The notes: generated by a model not told the origin, from the letters alone. A stretch of DNA of 64,000 nt from Metaphire vulgaris (GCA_018105865.1 CM030865.1:4722193-4786192), one strand, 5' to 3'. Positions 19,019 to 31,439 are shown, counted from the stretch's first letter. Numbers and translations: made by a program.

Positions 19019-19422
19019 TAATTCAATTCAATTCAATTCAATTTATTTCTTCAACGTCATACATACATATTGCATATAATAGTTATTTATGATCAGACAT
19101 ATCAAAATTCAATTATAGTTTGAAAAAATAAACACGGTTGGCTTAATCTTAACGTTTATACATATTATTAATACTTGAATGACAGGAAGAAATAGGCTAC
19201 CTAAAGGGATTCTGATTGGTTGGAAAAGTAACCGTTCTAAACTTGTCGTTATATGAAACCTTAATATTAATAGCAGAGATAGGTCTAGGTAATGCGTAAT
19301 TCTTACAGCATACAGCAGAAATAGATAATGTAAAATTAATTAGTAGACATAGATAATACATATTTGTTAAATTAGAGGTAGATATTTTAAAGCATATTTA
19401 TTAATAATTTCATATTTAAAAT
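19019..19422 (-). mobile_element. AT-rich insertion with (AATTC)n end, FREP-B specific
   Basis: FREP-A reads straight through from TCTAGTACTAACCTCCTTAT (8728-8747). FREP-B has about 400 extra bases that begin on the plus strand with AATTCAATTCAATTCAATTT. This looks like the pentamer tail of a LINE in minus orientation. No coding piece was recognised. Confidence 0.5.
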
Positions 19423-19780
19423 TAGCCTCTTTATTCCTGAACGAGGTCTTGAATCAGTTGACCCTATCCTCCGGAATATTCTTGACACTAGTATACGTAA
19501 CTTAGCACCTGAGGATTCTAGGGCCCTCTTTTTAAGCGACTTAAATTAATCTTTTTATCAATATACAGTAATCGCAGCGAGATTGAATCTCAGTGATTCT
19601 TCAGAAGAACCGTTATGCATTATATTTTGTTGCATTACATTACATATCTCGCTCTTATCATGCTGTTTTCATAACGCGGCGGCAGTGACAGAAACACCAC
19701 CTACTGTACTACGAAGCAAAATTAAATTGAACAAAACAAGATATAATAGTTCCAGTCATTTCCATGTCGTAAAACTTTAC

Positions 19781-19946
19781 CTGCATCTCCGCTGTATCCA
19801 GATACCGTCAGTGTATAGTTATCAGCCGAAGAACCTATTTTGAAGGTCGAATACTCTGCATAGCCGTTTCTGTCCATCGAAATCTTCGAGTTCAACGCGG
19901 AGTTTGTAGTCGAGGGTATTCGTCAGGGCGTACAAAGCTTCGTTTC
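19781..19946 (-). pseudogene. FREP-B exon 5, frameshifted
   Basis: NEALYALTNTLDYKLRVELE is in frame. The frame then breaks at DGQK because of an extra G near 19865. The remainder, with YTLTVSGYSGDA, is in the next frame. Splice sites are preserved. Confidence 0.88.
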
Positions 19947-22059
19947 CTAAAAATTCGATGCATATAATGAAAAACCAGTAACATGTGAAACTGAAAGAGT
20001 TGGTTTCGTTGATGGGATCAAAATTCAATTATTTTGGAATCAATGTGATAGAATAAATTTAATTTTATCTTATTTGATACATATGTATTAAAACTCAATG
20101 ACAAAAGGACGTACATTTTTAAAGTTAGTTATTGACATCCTTGCATTTATAATAAATATATTAACATTGTTAAACACTGCAGTATAATTTCTAGCGGCAG
20201 GGAGAAAACTGGCGTCTAAGAAACTTGGAGAGAAATAATCAAATGCTTCATATAGAAACTAGATAATCATTTTTTAATTAGTAATTTAGATAATGCATAT
20301 TTGTAAACCTGGCGTCAACATTTTAGGGATAGAATAATTATTAAAAATTTCACCATTTAAAATTAAATATCCCCCATTTGGGGAGATATCTTGAATCAGG
20401 GACTTAAAATCGCCCTGAAATATTCTTGACAAGCCAAAATAAGGTCATCCTGATATTTTTATATTTTTCACTCTTTTTATATCCTGACAAGCCAAAAAGG
20501 TAATCCAAAATGAGAGAATCGGATTTGGCGAATTCTGGCATCAACATCAGAAGAACCGATAGAATTTTTTGTTGCAAAACATTGGGGGGATAATTGATAC
20601 TCTGTCCCCCGCATCATGCTTATTCATAACCGTCCCCAATGGCGTCCCCGTGTTTTACACCCTGGACTAATGCAGTTAAATTGAACAAAACAAATATATA
20701 ATTAAGATTACAGTCCATTTCCAGTGGACCTTACCCATTTCCGGTTCCAAGAACTCTTGGTGGGGGTGATCACAAAGAACCTTTTTGAAAGATCCCGCCA
20801 ATTGTCAAAGGAATTATATCAAACGGTTTTAGTTCAAAATCTGAGTCTTGATTTATTGTATTCGAGATGATTATAATAGCTTAGATTTCCGAAAAATTAG
20901 TCCTGATAATAAAAACCATAAAAAGTAGTTTATCTAGTAATCGTTGGTTTCGTTGATGGTAAAAGATATATAAACTGTTTAAAATAATCAATAATGATAA
21001 GGTCACTTAGTAAATAACTGTATTTTATCTTATATTAATCCTTGACCTGGTCATATCCTTTTAAACTCAATAACAAATATGGACGTCCATTTTGTCCAGG
21101 CCTGAGAGTCAGTTATTGACATTCTCGTTTATAATAAATATATTAACATTGTTAAACACTGCAGTATAATTTCTAGCTTATAAGGACCAAATTACGTCTA
21201 AGAAACTTTCAATGGTAATAATCAAATGTTTCATATAGTAAAGTAGTATGTGGATTTTATTTGGCTACATAATTTAGACTAATGCACTCTAAATGTTTCA
21301 ACATTGTTTCCTTTATAATATTAGTTGATTCTTTAAATATAAAATATTTGTTTCCTTTGACGTCGGCTCCAGTTGAATGAGTGTTTTCTTAAAATGGTCT
21401 CATAAATAGATCTCACCGTCTGTGCATGACTGATCATCCTGATATGTTTATATTTGTTCATTTAAATATTATTATTAGCCAAAAAATTAATATTAAATGA
21501 TTAATATTATTTTATTATTATTATTATCAACATCATTATTAGGATTATTATTATTATTATTATTAAAACATTGGGGGATAATTGACTACTCTGTCCCTAC
21601 TACTACTACTAATTATTCTACTACTACTACTACTACTACTACCCCTACTTTACTACTACTGGACTAATGCTACAATACTGAAAGCGCAAATAGCTTAATT
21701 AAGATTAAGTCCATTGCCAGTGGACCTAAAGTTAAAGGCGGTTCCAAATGAACTCTTGCTGGGGTGACTACAATATGTTTTTTTAAAATTTGCCCGCTAA
21801 TTTTGTCATTCGAATTATAAAACGTGTTTGGTTTTTCCTATCTGACTTCTTGATTTATTGAGGTTGGTCCTTATAATAGCCTTGTCCTAGGCGAGACTTA
21901 GTCCTGATAATAAAGTATAAAAAGTAGTTTATCTAGTAATCGGAGGGTCGGTCGCTGATCCTCGTAAGGGGTAGATATATAATATCCTCGTCCTGAATAA
22001 AATAATCCTAATAATTATCCTCGTCACTTAGGGGTAATAACTGCCTAACATCACTATGC

Positions 22060-22727
22060 AAAAGTCAAATGATACGATATTACGATATTTAGTAGGTGGC
22101 GCTACGCGTCATTGAGTTATAGCCCGATAGTTAGTTGAAGTTTAGCACACCACCTTTAGGTCGTGTGGGAGCTCTATAAATAGAGGTCCCATAGACGGGT
22201 AAAGAGCCGTTAAACTGAGTTTTGACTTAAAGTACTAGATAGGATGGATGTACCGTACCGGCACTACATTTCCGCTAGGGAAGTGTCAATCCACCGCGAA
22301 AGCGGTTCCCAAGGGGCAGGGTCGTGCCCCGTCAAAAGATAAGTCGCGGCGCGACAGTAGGAGAGGGAAGGAACCCGGTAGAAGGTCCGTTAGATCCTTA
22401 GGTAGTACCTGGAGAATTGCCCACCGCGAGGTAGTACCGGAGTCGACCAATACAGCGAGGTAGTACCTGAGAGGAGTTGAAGTACAGTGTAGTACAGGAG
22501 AAGTGGAGGTAGTACCTGATACAGGAAAAGTCGAGATAGTACCCGAAATAGAAGAAGTAAGGTCAATAGAGTGATAGAGAGAAGAAACCAGTCTTCTAAT
22601 AGTAAAACCTTAGCCAAAAAGCTAAATCGATTACCCACACGCCTTAATTAAGAGATCTAATCATATGTAGCGGCCGGGTGTCAGCCATCCTGGGAAGGTA
22701 GTGCATAAGGCCCGGTTCGCCACATTA
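22060..22727. other. GC-richer unassigned block, retroelement-leader-like
   Basis: The block differs from its AT-rich surroundings and has no counterpart in FREP-A. It contains a TATA-like CTCTATAAATAGAGG (from 22172) and a basic 71-codon frame (22248-22463). About six copies of GGTAGTACC-type words occur at roughly 30-base spacing (22400-22540). Near-inverted ends TGTAGCGGCCGGG and CCCGGTTCGCCACA bound 22668-22727. It could be an LTR or leader of a retroelement; no pol gene supports that. Confidence 0.35.
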
Positions 22728-23459
22728 TTTAATATAATGTTAAGAATTTACAATTTATAAAGGCCATTTTAGTCTGATCTCTATAAAGTTATAGTGGAAA
22801 ATCAAGTTTTTCTATCGAATTTGTCGATGACATTGTATATGGATATGTCCATTTCTTTGTGGATGTACATCAAGGCAGGCTAAAAAAGTCGGTTTTACTA
22901 TATAACGGCACGATCGTCTTCCATTGAAAATGCATTTTAAATTGTGATTTATGGTGGGGTTTTTATCGATTAGGCCCCGTATGGGGGACTGTAAGATGTT
23001 TATTCTCCAAGGTGAACTGGCACCATTTGCATTCTGAACACTTTTATTTCATCACATTTGTAAAAGGCAGTAGTCCACGTGTACTGTAATTGTGAACAAA
23101 ATTTCAATTTCTTAATGCATGAATGCAAAAACATGGAAAGTCAGATAATGCAGTTGCTGTTTCAAGAATAAGCTGTTTTGGGAAGGATGATGAAAAACAA
23201 CTCGATCCCATAAATCTTGGGGGTGACCATGTCTAGTGTTGATATACGATAATAGTTTTTCGTAGGTCATTTATCACTTTAATTTGCGTAGATGTTGTAT
23301 CTGAAATCTAAATTAATTCAGTTTACGACGTTTAACAACAAACTTGTTCATTGTGTCGATGGCGAAGCGCTGTTGTCTGTTGAACGATTGAATCAATCCC
23401 TGAAGTCGTTAAATTGCTTTCCGCAATTTATGTAAACACGGTTCTAACTGATCACTTTT

Positions 23460-23534
23460 TCCAAATCCGGCCATTCTCGCACTCAAATCTATGCTTCCCT
23501 GGTGCCCTCTTCCATCTTTACGTCTTTGAAAGAC
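23460..23534 (-). pseudogene. Extra degraded FREP exon-4-like block
   Basis: Minus-strand GTCTTTCAAAGACGTAAAGA gives VFQRRKDG. It is then followed by unrelated residues and a residual AGFG. It duplicates exon 4 of FREP-B (24070-24129). Confidence 0.6.
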
Positions 23535-24069
23535 CTTCCGCCGTCTTTTAAGACAATGTTAACTGAAAACCGTTACTTGCGTTTGACAAAAGAATAAATC
23601 TGATCTTTCTACTATAAGCCTTATTGTCGAATGACATCAGAATCTAATAAGATTAATCATGATGTTAAATGAAATTGACATGCGATCTTATCTGATCTTG
23701 CAACTATAAAGCCCTATTCGGCAGAGTTTTAAACAGCGGTTTTTCGAAATTCGAAGTGAGAATTTAACCAAACAATTTAAAAATCGCAATTCTTCAGTTC
23801 ATACTTCGAGAAAATTCCCCGGCCTGCCCGGGGCTGAATGGGCGACATCAAGGCTAATCGGTTTAGACGATCGTCTTCTTGAAGACCATTTTTAGTGGCA
23901 CTGGGGATGTCTCCAACTTGGCCCCCTGGTGAAAAGCTCACCGCGAGTCCAAAATTTCAATTTCTTAATGCATGTTGCCGAGCTAACATCTTAACCATTC
24001 TTTGTGATATGTGTTTTATTTTTACGTCATTTTCTAAATTAACCGTTGATTGGATAGATAAAATTCAAT

Positions 24070-24129
24070 CATCAGCGTACTCTTTCCAGGCCTCAAAATG
24101 CTCCTTCCATCTTTACGTCTTTGAACGAC
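24070..24129 (-). pseudogene. FREP-B exon 4, degenerate
   Basis: It starts after AATAG| with VVQRRKDG. A one-base loss shifts the frame. In the other frame EAWKEYADD is followed by a stop. No donor comparable to CTCG|GTCAGT is found. Confidence 0.75.
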
Positions 24130-24259
24130 CTATTTAAGACAGTAAACTGAAAACCGGTATTGGACAAGAATAAAATACTACATAAGCATGTCGAATGACA
24201 TCGAATGTCAATCATAATGTTGAATTGGCGATAAGCATGCAATAGAGGTTTTAAAAAGG

Positions 24260-24440
24260 GTTCGCCCATACAGTCATACTCAATTTTGAGCGTAGGGCCG
24301 GACGCAGATCTTCTGCGTCAAGGCAAGCAGCGAAGGAGGTGGCTAAAGCCATTAATCTGGAGAAGTTTGTCACTGCTTTCTCCTAATCCGCTCTTTACCT
24401 TCGCAGACACGGCTGCTATTCATTTGCCACCGCCCTCTAG
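24260..24440 (-). mobile_element. SINE copy in FREP-B intron 3, uninterrupted
   Basis: This is the orthologue of the split SINE at 12100-13170, with no palindrome-array insert. It demonstrates the state before that insertion. Confidence 0.7.
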
Positions 24441-24608
24441 ACATCTATATAACGACTAAGAAGGAAATGAAGATGATGACGAAGTCGATTATGATAGCGA
24501 TTGTGATAATGATGTCATTATCAGTGAATATATATATAAATTATTTAATAATATTATTAATCGCTCTTTATGAAATGCTCATTGAAGTAGCTGGGACTCT
24601 ATACTGAC

Positions 24609-24757
24609 CAGCCATCTCTGTCCAGGATGACTGAAATCACAGTAGACCGAGAGGCTAAGATGAACCGATCCATGTTTAACGTTGATGCAGTACAAGCCGC
24701 TTGATTTTGTGCTTGTCCACAGATCCGAACAATCACGTGCCGATGACATTGAAACAT
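24609..24757 (-). CDS. FREP-B exon 3 (fibrinogen N-terminus), open
   Basis: It encodes RDCSDLWTSTKSSGLYCI and SVYCDFSHPGQRWL. It is 149 nt long with the same splice sites as FREP-A. The residue after LY is an extra cysteine not present in A. Confidence 0.88.
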
Positions 24758-24937
24758 CTGTGAATAAGAATACCCTCGAGTATATATAGATCACATACAT
24801 TTCTTCACAAACCTAATTAAAACATTGTTGCAATTGTTCATAAAACGACGGAAATGGGTTTCTGGAGTTTTTAGCCGTAAGATGTCGGTAGAGAGAAATT
24901 TAACAGAACGTCTAAGGGGAAAATTATCAACAGTAAT

Positions 24938-25099
24938 CAGTGTTTTATCCAGGCCTGTTAGGAGGAGATTCACCCCAAACCACAACTTCCCACCTCCCCC
25001 AAATCCCAGAACTGATAGAAATTTTTGCATTGAACTGTGTCTCTTCCCCTCCAGCCAAGTTAATCCCCCCCAACGGTAAAAGGTCTGGATAAAACACTG
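24938..25099 (+). mobile_element. hAT-type MITE, family b (FREP-B copy)
   Basis: This is the same insertion as 13667-13820, with the flanks ACAGTAAT at 24930-24937 and 25100-25107. Confidence 0.88.
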
Positions 25100-25329
25100 A
25101 CAGTAATATTGTTATTTGACATAAGAAACACAATTGATCATGCAAAAAGTAATATGAAACTCAGATTTTCTCTGAAAATCAGATTTATGAAAGTGAATGA
25201 TCGATTTTATTGAAAACAATTGACAATAATCTTGAGTATCCGACGGCGATCGATTTAAATTAGATAATAGGTAGTTATTGTCTTACGCCAATGTTTTATA
25301 CCGGTCTATGAAAAGAATGTATGTCTTAC

Positions 25330-25369
25330 CGGCAAATTCCTTGTTTTGCATGTAACTATATTCAACGTC
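25330..25369 (-). CDS. FREP-B exon 2 (linker)
   Basis: It encodes DVEYSYMQNKEFA. The splice sites are GACAG| and CCG|GTAAGA, and the exon is 40 nt long. Confidence 0.8.
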
Positions 25370-25499
25370 CTGTCAATGCAAACACGATGCAAATACAAGT
25401 ACTGTATAGGCCTATTAGAATATTGAAGTTATCAGGTTTCGTGTTTTGATCTAAGCTTCAACAGCTTTCATCCTCGCTTGTGCATTTTTGGCCCTATTT

Positions 25500-25740
25500 G
25501 AGACAGATTTGTCCAAGGGTCCATTTGTTAGAACCCATCCGACCCAAACCACAAAATCTCCAACGCAACCCATGCCGGTAATAGCGTTACTTGACCCAGT
25601 CCAACCCAACCCACCGTAATACAGTACAACCATGACTTATTTTCTGACCCAACCAAACCACCATTATTATGGAAAAGTCCTACCCAACCCAATCCAACCG
25701 AACCCAACCCATTGGTTAACCCAACCCATGCACATCTCTG
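25500..25740. repeat. (CCCAAC)-type degenerate repeat
   Basis: Irregular runs of CCAACCCAACCCA, absent from the matching part of FREP-A intron 1. Together with the MITE-like block at 25980-26235 they make this intron longer in B. Confidence 0.7.
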
Positions 25741-26927
25741 ATTTGAGATTATACAGTAAGACCATACTATGATTCTCGCGTCTTCAGAGCCTCCGAGAGC
25801 GGGGTGGGGTCGGGGGGGAAATGCACAGGGACCCGGCGGTCTGGAGGGGGCCCGGGCCGATGATGAATATGCATAATTAACAATAATACCAATAATAACA
25901 TTAAAGAAAGGGGGCCCGGCGAGTAAAAGGGGGGCCCGGATCTGAGGACATCAAAAGCATCAAAATGAACAGTGTGAACAGGGGCGTGATTTGAGGAGGG
26001 GCAGGCGGGCCCCTCAAAGAAAATGAAGAAATAATGTATTAAGTAAATAAATAAATGTGAAATGTGCAAAAAATCGCCAAAAGTGTCCAAAATTTGCCCC
26101 AAAATGTCAAAAATTTTCAAAATTGACCAAAATTTGTCTATAATTGCCCAAAATTTGCTCATAATTTGCCAAAATTTGAGCAAATTTGGCAAAAAATTAT
26201 CTCGCCCCTCCCAAGAAAAGTGTGAAATGACGCTACTGAGTGTGAAAAAGAGCGACAAGAAAAAAAGGTCATCACTAGTTTTCGAGAGTTGCAACATGAC
26301 ATCGTGTCGGTTAATTTGAGTAAAACCAGTGACAAGCAAAAAAGGGTCGTCAGCAATTTTTTTACTTTATCGGGGCCCGCCGGCCACTCTGCACAGGAAC
26401 CCGGAATTTTTCTCGGCGGGCCTGCGCGTCTTCACAATTTCACAGTGCATATCTAACGCCAGTGGCAGTTCTAGGATTTCTTTGAGAGTGGATGAAATGA
26501 ATTCATAGGAAGTTGGTGGGGATGAAAGAGAAGGGAAAAATCAATGAACTTTTGCCGAAAAAGGCTGACATTTCCTTAATTTTACTACACTTTTACCGAA
26601 AAATAGGGTGACAGGTGAAAAAGTCCGAAAGTCCGGTAGAGTAGAGGGATGCATCCCCACTCATTAATGCCCCAAGTGGAACCGCCACTGTCTAATGCAC
26701 ATTTCAAAATATTTATGACAAGCTTATTTTTCTTTATTCTTATTTGTGTTACTTTTCACTTTTGTTATTAATTGCTGAGACACTTTTTGCTGCGCACGAC
26801 GATGGCAAAGGCGAAAAATAAGTGCATTTCAAAAGATATCACCTGAGTGAGATGTCAGATAAAGCAGTCTAGAGATTTTTACTAAAAGAAAGCATTAGAG
26901 TTAGTCTTCTTGGGCTCTCTCTACTAC

Positions 26928-27002
26928 ATAGGCCTATCAATCATCAAATGGTTGGCACCCCAATGGCCCCCACCTCACTTGCCAGATTCTGGAGCCGCCA
27001 CT
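26928..27002 (-). mobile_element. Remnant of MITE family a
   Basis: Only the right half (to GGAGCCGCCACTG) survives, at the site matching 14604-14795 in FREP-A. The left half was lost together with most of the TC microsatellite. Confidence 0.75.
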
Positions 27003-27169
27003 GTGTCGAAAGAATAGTTAAACACGACGATCATTCGAGACAATTCTGGAGACAGACAATGAGCGGCTCAGATGAGTGCTAGGCATGCCATCATTTATCA
27101 TAAAGTAGCCTACAAACTGGAAAATCCAGACAAGAAATTTTCTGATTGCCAGTGAAACTAGTTATTTAC

Positions 27170-27475
27170 CAAAAAGGCTCTGCAGGAGTCGATAGCAAGA
27201 AACCGACTGAATGATTTACACGTTACCAAATCACAGGTGGTGTTATCGTAGACATTGAAGGCAATGCAGCCTGAAGAGTACATGCAGATTCGTGTACACT
27301 CAGGTACACAGCTGTTGGTGATAGGATAGCGATGAGTCGGCGATGCAACAGCACACATCCATCTTCCACCGTCACCGAAAACTCCTTTGTACGTTTTACT
27401 TTTTAGAACGACTAAGTTCATCGCCACCAGAACAATTATGAATAAGTTGACTTCCTTAAAATTAAGTAGTTTCAT
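27170..27475 (-). CDS. FREP-B exon 1 (signal peptide + PAN-like), open
   Basis: It has 102 codons from the ATG at 27473-27475, with two extra residues (NF) after MKLL compared with FREP-A. All eight cysteines are kept. Changes include VHECAR to VPECTR and CGAFL to CRAFL. The donor is TTTTG|GTAAAT. Confidence 0.88.
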
Positions 27476-29487
27476 GCTTAGATTGAAACTTCGCTTCTTC
27501 TGTGAGATCGATTGAGATAGTGCAGTTCGATTATGGTCAAATTGGATTCTGCGACTGCTCTCAGTAGGAATTTCTGTCCGACTGATGATCAGCGCTGTTT
27601 ATGCCCATAGTCGTCTGCTGATGTCTGCCATGGGCGACATGAACAGTAGTCAAGGAGATGTTTCTAAACACACTTTCATATTCATTTCATACAATCGACT
27701 CGGGAAATAAACCGCTGTGACAACAGACACCAAAACGAAAGCTTTATTGGAAAATTAGGCAGGTCGACTCTGTTGAAACCCTGTAGTGCAATGGCAACCA
27801 TTTAGGATGTTGAAATGACTACTGCATGTCTACGTTATTCAGTTTTAATATGGCGAAACTTAGTTTATGAGAACAACGAGTTTCGACAGATTCTGATGCC
27901 GAGGAATATCAATGGCACAACACATAATGCTTTCACGCCCAGCTTTGCCATTTCATTTGTGAACTAGGCCTATATCTTTTCACGCTTAGCTTTACCTGTT
28001 GATTTCTGAAGTATTGTCTACAACACTCTCGACAGAGAGCGCCATACTGTGCAATGCACATAATTTCAGCTAATTAAATATCATGTTTATTCTTTGTTAG
28101 AATTCTATTGTTGTCGTTTGTAGCAATGCAGACAGCGCGTCCCTCCTCTCGACAGCTATCGATCATGTCGTGTTATCGTGAAATACACATAATTTCAGAT
28201 ATTTGAATATTTTGTTCTTTGTCAAAATTCTATTGTTACCGTTTGCGGCATTGCAAATAGCGCGTCCCTATGCTTATTGTCTTTATTCCTGTGAAACCAA
28301 TATGGGCGGAGTTTGCTATAGTGCGGTCGTCTTCCTCGGCAGAATCAGACTCTGGTGGCCATGGTAACTGTCAACGCAGTTGTCGTGCTAATCCGAACTG
28401 CCCATCTAGTCTCTCAGAGTTACTCCATCCACTGACTACTCACCTGTAAAAGTAAAGGTAAAGGTAGTCCCATGCTCGATTTCGAGCGTAGGGGCCGGTG
28501 AATGTGAGGCAGTATATGAGCAAATCTGTCATTGACGATGCACTTTTTTCTTTTACACATTGACTTCTTTCTTGACAATTTGGGTGAGGTAAGTAGCCTA
28601 AGTAAAATATCTTAAATTTATATAGCGCATTGGAAATTAATACAGTATTAGCTGCTTATTCATATGCGCTAATCTTTCTTGAAATAGCTATAGGCAAGGT
28701 GGGTTGTCGGCCGGGCAAAGGTCAGTGTATCCAAGACGAGCATGGCGAATGCTTCCATCAGAATACGTCATTGATTGGACAGTGATATCAAGGAGAATAT
28801 AGCCCGGCCATGAAGTCTGATTGGTTGCTACAGAGAGAATCATTTTCGGATATAAAATAAAATCACGAAAAGCTCATCAGTTTTCGGGACTCAAAAGAGG
28901 ACTTGGCAGTGACTGAAAATTATTCATAGAATAACAAAGAACATTATTGCAGTAATAATTAATTAATTACCATTGTTTGTACATACACATGTGGAAACTG
29001 GTATTAAAATTGGTAAAACATCACTGCTACTCGCGTGATAGAGAAAAATGGCTGATACCATTGGAATCAGAATATTCAGGTTAGTACTAGATATACTGTT
29101 TTGCGAAAGTTATTGGGAAACAATGTTTTCTATTTTCCAATGTAATCGAAGACTGTCTATAGACTGCAAAGTCCATCAATGTTCTGTTTAGAGCAGCGTA
29201 ATGTCAAATTTAATGGAAATAAACAGTTGCCTAGACGATTCAACCGATTTCAAAAACTGGAATTCTCGGCTAATGGTCTTCAAAGCTAACCCTTCACACA
29301 CCACACACACACACACACCGGATATATATTATATATATATATATTATATATATCCGGACACAAAGGAAGTTTCCTCTTCCATTGTCTGTCACTCTGCAGA
29401 TTCAACTTTTTTTCATAAGACCCCAGACCTCGAACCGGACGAGAGTTAGCCACACAGGGCATGTCTCCGGAATAAATAAATAAATAA

Positions 29488-29534
<47 letters not shown>

Positions 29535-30780
29535 AAGTCCCACGCATTCCACGGTAGCCAATCAGATGCTCAGAGGCAGAAAAACACAGAGATCTATCGA
29601 TTCAACCCAACATAGAGACTCAGATTGAACCACAGATTGTCTATGAAATGGCATCTGCAGATCCGTATAATTTCGTATAGACGACCCTGTAAAAATAAAT
29701 AAGCAATGCAAAGAAATTGAGCAACATAAATAAACTGGGATGCTCTTACTGAGTGAAGGTTGGTCTGTAAATTGTATATGTTTGTAGTTAATACACTGTA
29801 TCATTTAAAATTTCAGTATGGTCTGAATTTGACTAAGAATCGTCTAAATTACTGGCGTATAGAGAGAGACTATAGTGGATGCCAGAGGCCAAGTTGATAA
29901 TTTTTAAGCTAAACGAGGAAAAAAGAAAAAATGTCGCAGAATCAAACAAATCAGCCCCTAGGTTGACATTAAACCTTTTTCTTACAATTCGTAAAGGGTT
30001 GTAGGTTTATGTAGCACCTACCATCCTTGACCTCTCATTTGGATACCCCCATATAATTAAAATTAACAATATATATATTTTGATTAAAAGTATAATTATA
30101 AGCAACAGTAATATGATTAAAAGAATAATTATAGATAACAATTAATCAATTAGGAAGTAATTGATTACATTGACCAAATTCTAAGAATCAGAAATTTTAT
30201 CAGCTAATCGTTTGAATCTCTGCAATTCTAATTATTTTTAATTACATGACAACATCAGGCAGCCTGAGAAATTTTGAAACGCATGCTCATAGTATAACGC
30301 TGAGATGATCATTTATCCTAGAAAAAAACTTAGATAGATTAAGTGTTTTGTCAACTGTTGGTCAAACTGAAGAATTTGCAGCTGCATTAATACTCAATAT
30401 TAAATTAGTATTTTAAAACTGTTTTGCGTGGCGTGTCAACTATAACATCGACAATAATTGTAATTCTAATTGATTAGACAGCAGCTAATGCTAATTCTAA
30501 TCAATTGAACAAAGTGTAGAACTAATTCTAATGCTAATCAATTAGGTGCTATAATTAATTCTAATTGATTAGATTTTTGTCTAATTGTGCCCATCTCTGA
30601 AAATCAGATTAATCTCTCAATAAAAAAATTTTCAACAGAATATAAGTTCTTTCTTTTAAAAATAATAGAATACGGTCAACTGTTTCATCTGAAGATTTAT
30701 TACCCTCAAATAGATTGTTTCTGCTCTATAAGGCAATAGACAGTGACCAGGCTTAGTGGCGTATATCGGTATATTATATA
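27476..30780. other. FREP-B 5' flank, homologous to the FREP-C flank
   Basis: Homology to upstream FREP-C continues to about 30770 (compare 30650-30770 with 4030-4110, TCTATAAGGCAATAGACAGTGAC). This marks the right edge of the duplicated unit. The region contains a LINE-derived block (28590-28860), an AT microsatellite and AT-rich sequence with repeated CTAATTGATTAG words (30180-30580). No exon was recognised. Confidence 0.55.
29473..29532. repeat. (AAAT)n/(AT)n microsatellite
   Basis: About 20 bases of AAAT units followed by about 40 bases of AT. Confidence 0.95.
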
Positions 30781-31042
30781 TGGCAGGATTACCTTAAAAT
30801 TTTAAATATGCTTCTTTAAACTTTCAAAGAGTTTTAAGATGCGAAATTCCGCCCTTGAAGGGGTAAGGTATGGCAAAAGGGCAAATGCTGTGATCTTGGG
30901 TACTCTCTTGATCTTGCGTAGAAAAACAAGAAAATGAGAAAATCGACTTTTAGCATACCATTGATAAGAAAATGTGCATTTGTAGATTAAATCTTGTGAT
31001 TATTTGCTAAAAATTGAAAGATCTGTCAACCAGCTAATTTAA

Positions 31043-31308
31043 GGGCGGGAAGTTGGCAAAGTGGTAACAACGTTGGACGATAGAGCAGAAGGTCGCGGGT
31101 TCGAGACCCGCAGGTTGATTCAGCCTTACTCGCAAGAAGGGCAGTGGTAAAACGAGGAACAGTGGTAAGAAGATGCGATAAGTCAAACAGGTACGCTATG
31201 CACTAGTCTCGTATCCGCGGTATTGCACGCCTGACTTAGGGCTATAGCAACGGAGATCAGCGCCGTCTTATGAGCCCGTGAGGCTCGGAAAGGACTTTAT
31301 TATTTTTA
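31043..31308 (+). mobile_element. tRNA-derived SINE, copy 3
   Basis: It has the B-box GGTTCGAGACCC and the family body to GGCTCGGAAAGGACTTTATT. The exact 15-bp target duplication AACCAGCTAATTTAA lies at 31028-31042 and 31309-31323. Confidence 0.9.
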
Positions 31309-31439
31309 AACCAGCTAATTTAATTTTCTGACCCATGCCCTAGGAGCCAAATGTCGTAGGCTTGCCCTCTGGCGATTGGCAACCGGATGTTGGGAATGAT
31401 GAAAAGAACAATAGTGAATCGAGATAAAGCGATAAAACT

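Larger units (their letters stand above)
20270..24060. repeat. Reiterated, degraded copies of FREP-B intron 4 sequence
   Basis: Blocks resembling 19330-19760, 20010-20270 and 20690-21030 reappear in order at about 20280-20700, 20940-21250, 21290-21700 and 21700-22030. Blocks resembling FREP-A 11400-11960 appear twice, at about 22790-23560 and 23840-24129, each with an exon-4-like piece. Each copy is progressively less faithful and mixed with short TAC and ATT runs. Old serial tandem duplication or a defective assembly could both give this. Confidence 0.6.
18325..27475 (-). pseudogene. FREP-B: PAN-like/fibrinogen gene, disrupted copy
   Basis: It has the same six-exon layout as FREP-A: exon 1 at 27170-27475, 2 at 25330-25369, 3 at 24609-24757, 4 near 24070-24129, 5 at 19781-19946 and 6 at 18325-18572. 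Exons 1, 2, 3 and 6 are open and close to FREP-A; the PAN exon is over 90 % alike by eye. Exon 4 lacks one base (GATGGAAGGAGC versus GATGGAAGCGAG) and then loses recognisable homology and a donor site. Exon 5 is 166 nt instead of 165, with one extra G in AAACGGCTATG. A second degraded exon-4-like block lies at 23460-23534. The simplest reading is a recently inactivated gene; assembly error in the 20.3-24.1 kb zone is an alternative for exon 4 but not for exon 5. Confidence 0.82.

Noticed and set aside
22248..22463. 71-codon basic frame as a gag-like protein
   Set aside because: Only low-complexity K/R/S composition; no zinc knuckle or neighbouring pol. Kept only as part of the unassigned block.
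29562..29804. 80-codon minus-strand frame with a possible splice acceptor (TTTTTACAG)
   Set aside because: No resemblance to PAN, FReD or PCYT2 segments; no conserved copy at the matching site of FREP-C.
30640..30740. Minus-strand GNKSSDETVDRIL as a PCYT2-like penultimate exon
   Set aside because: The sequence belongs to the FREP flank homology (matches 4030-4110), an in-frame stop precedes it and no donor fits.
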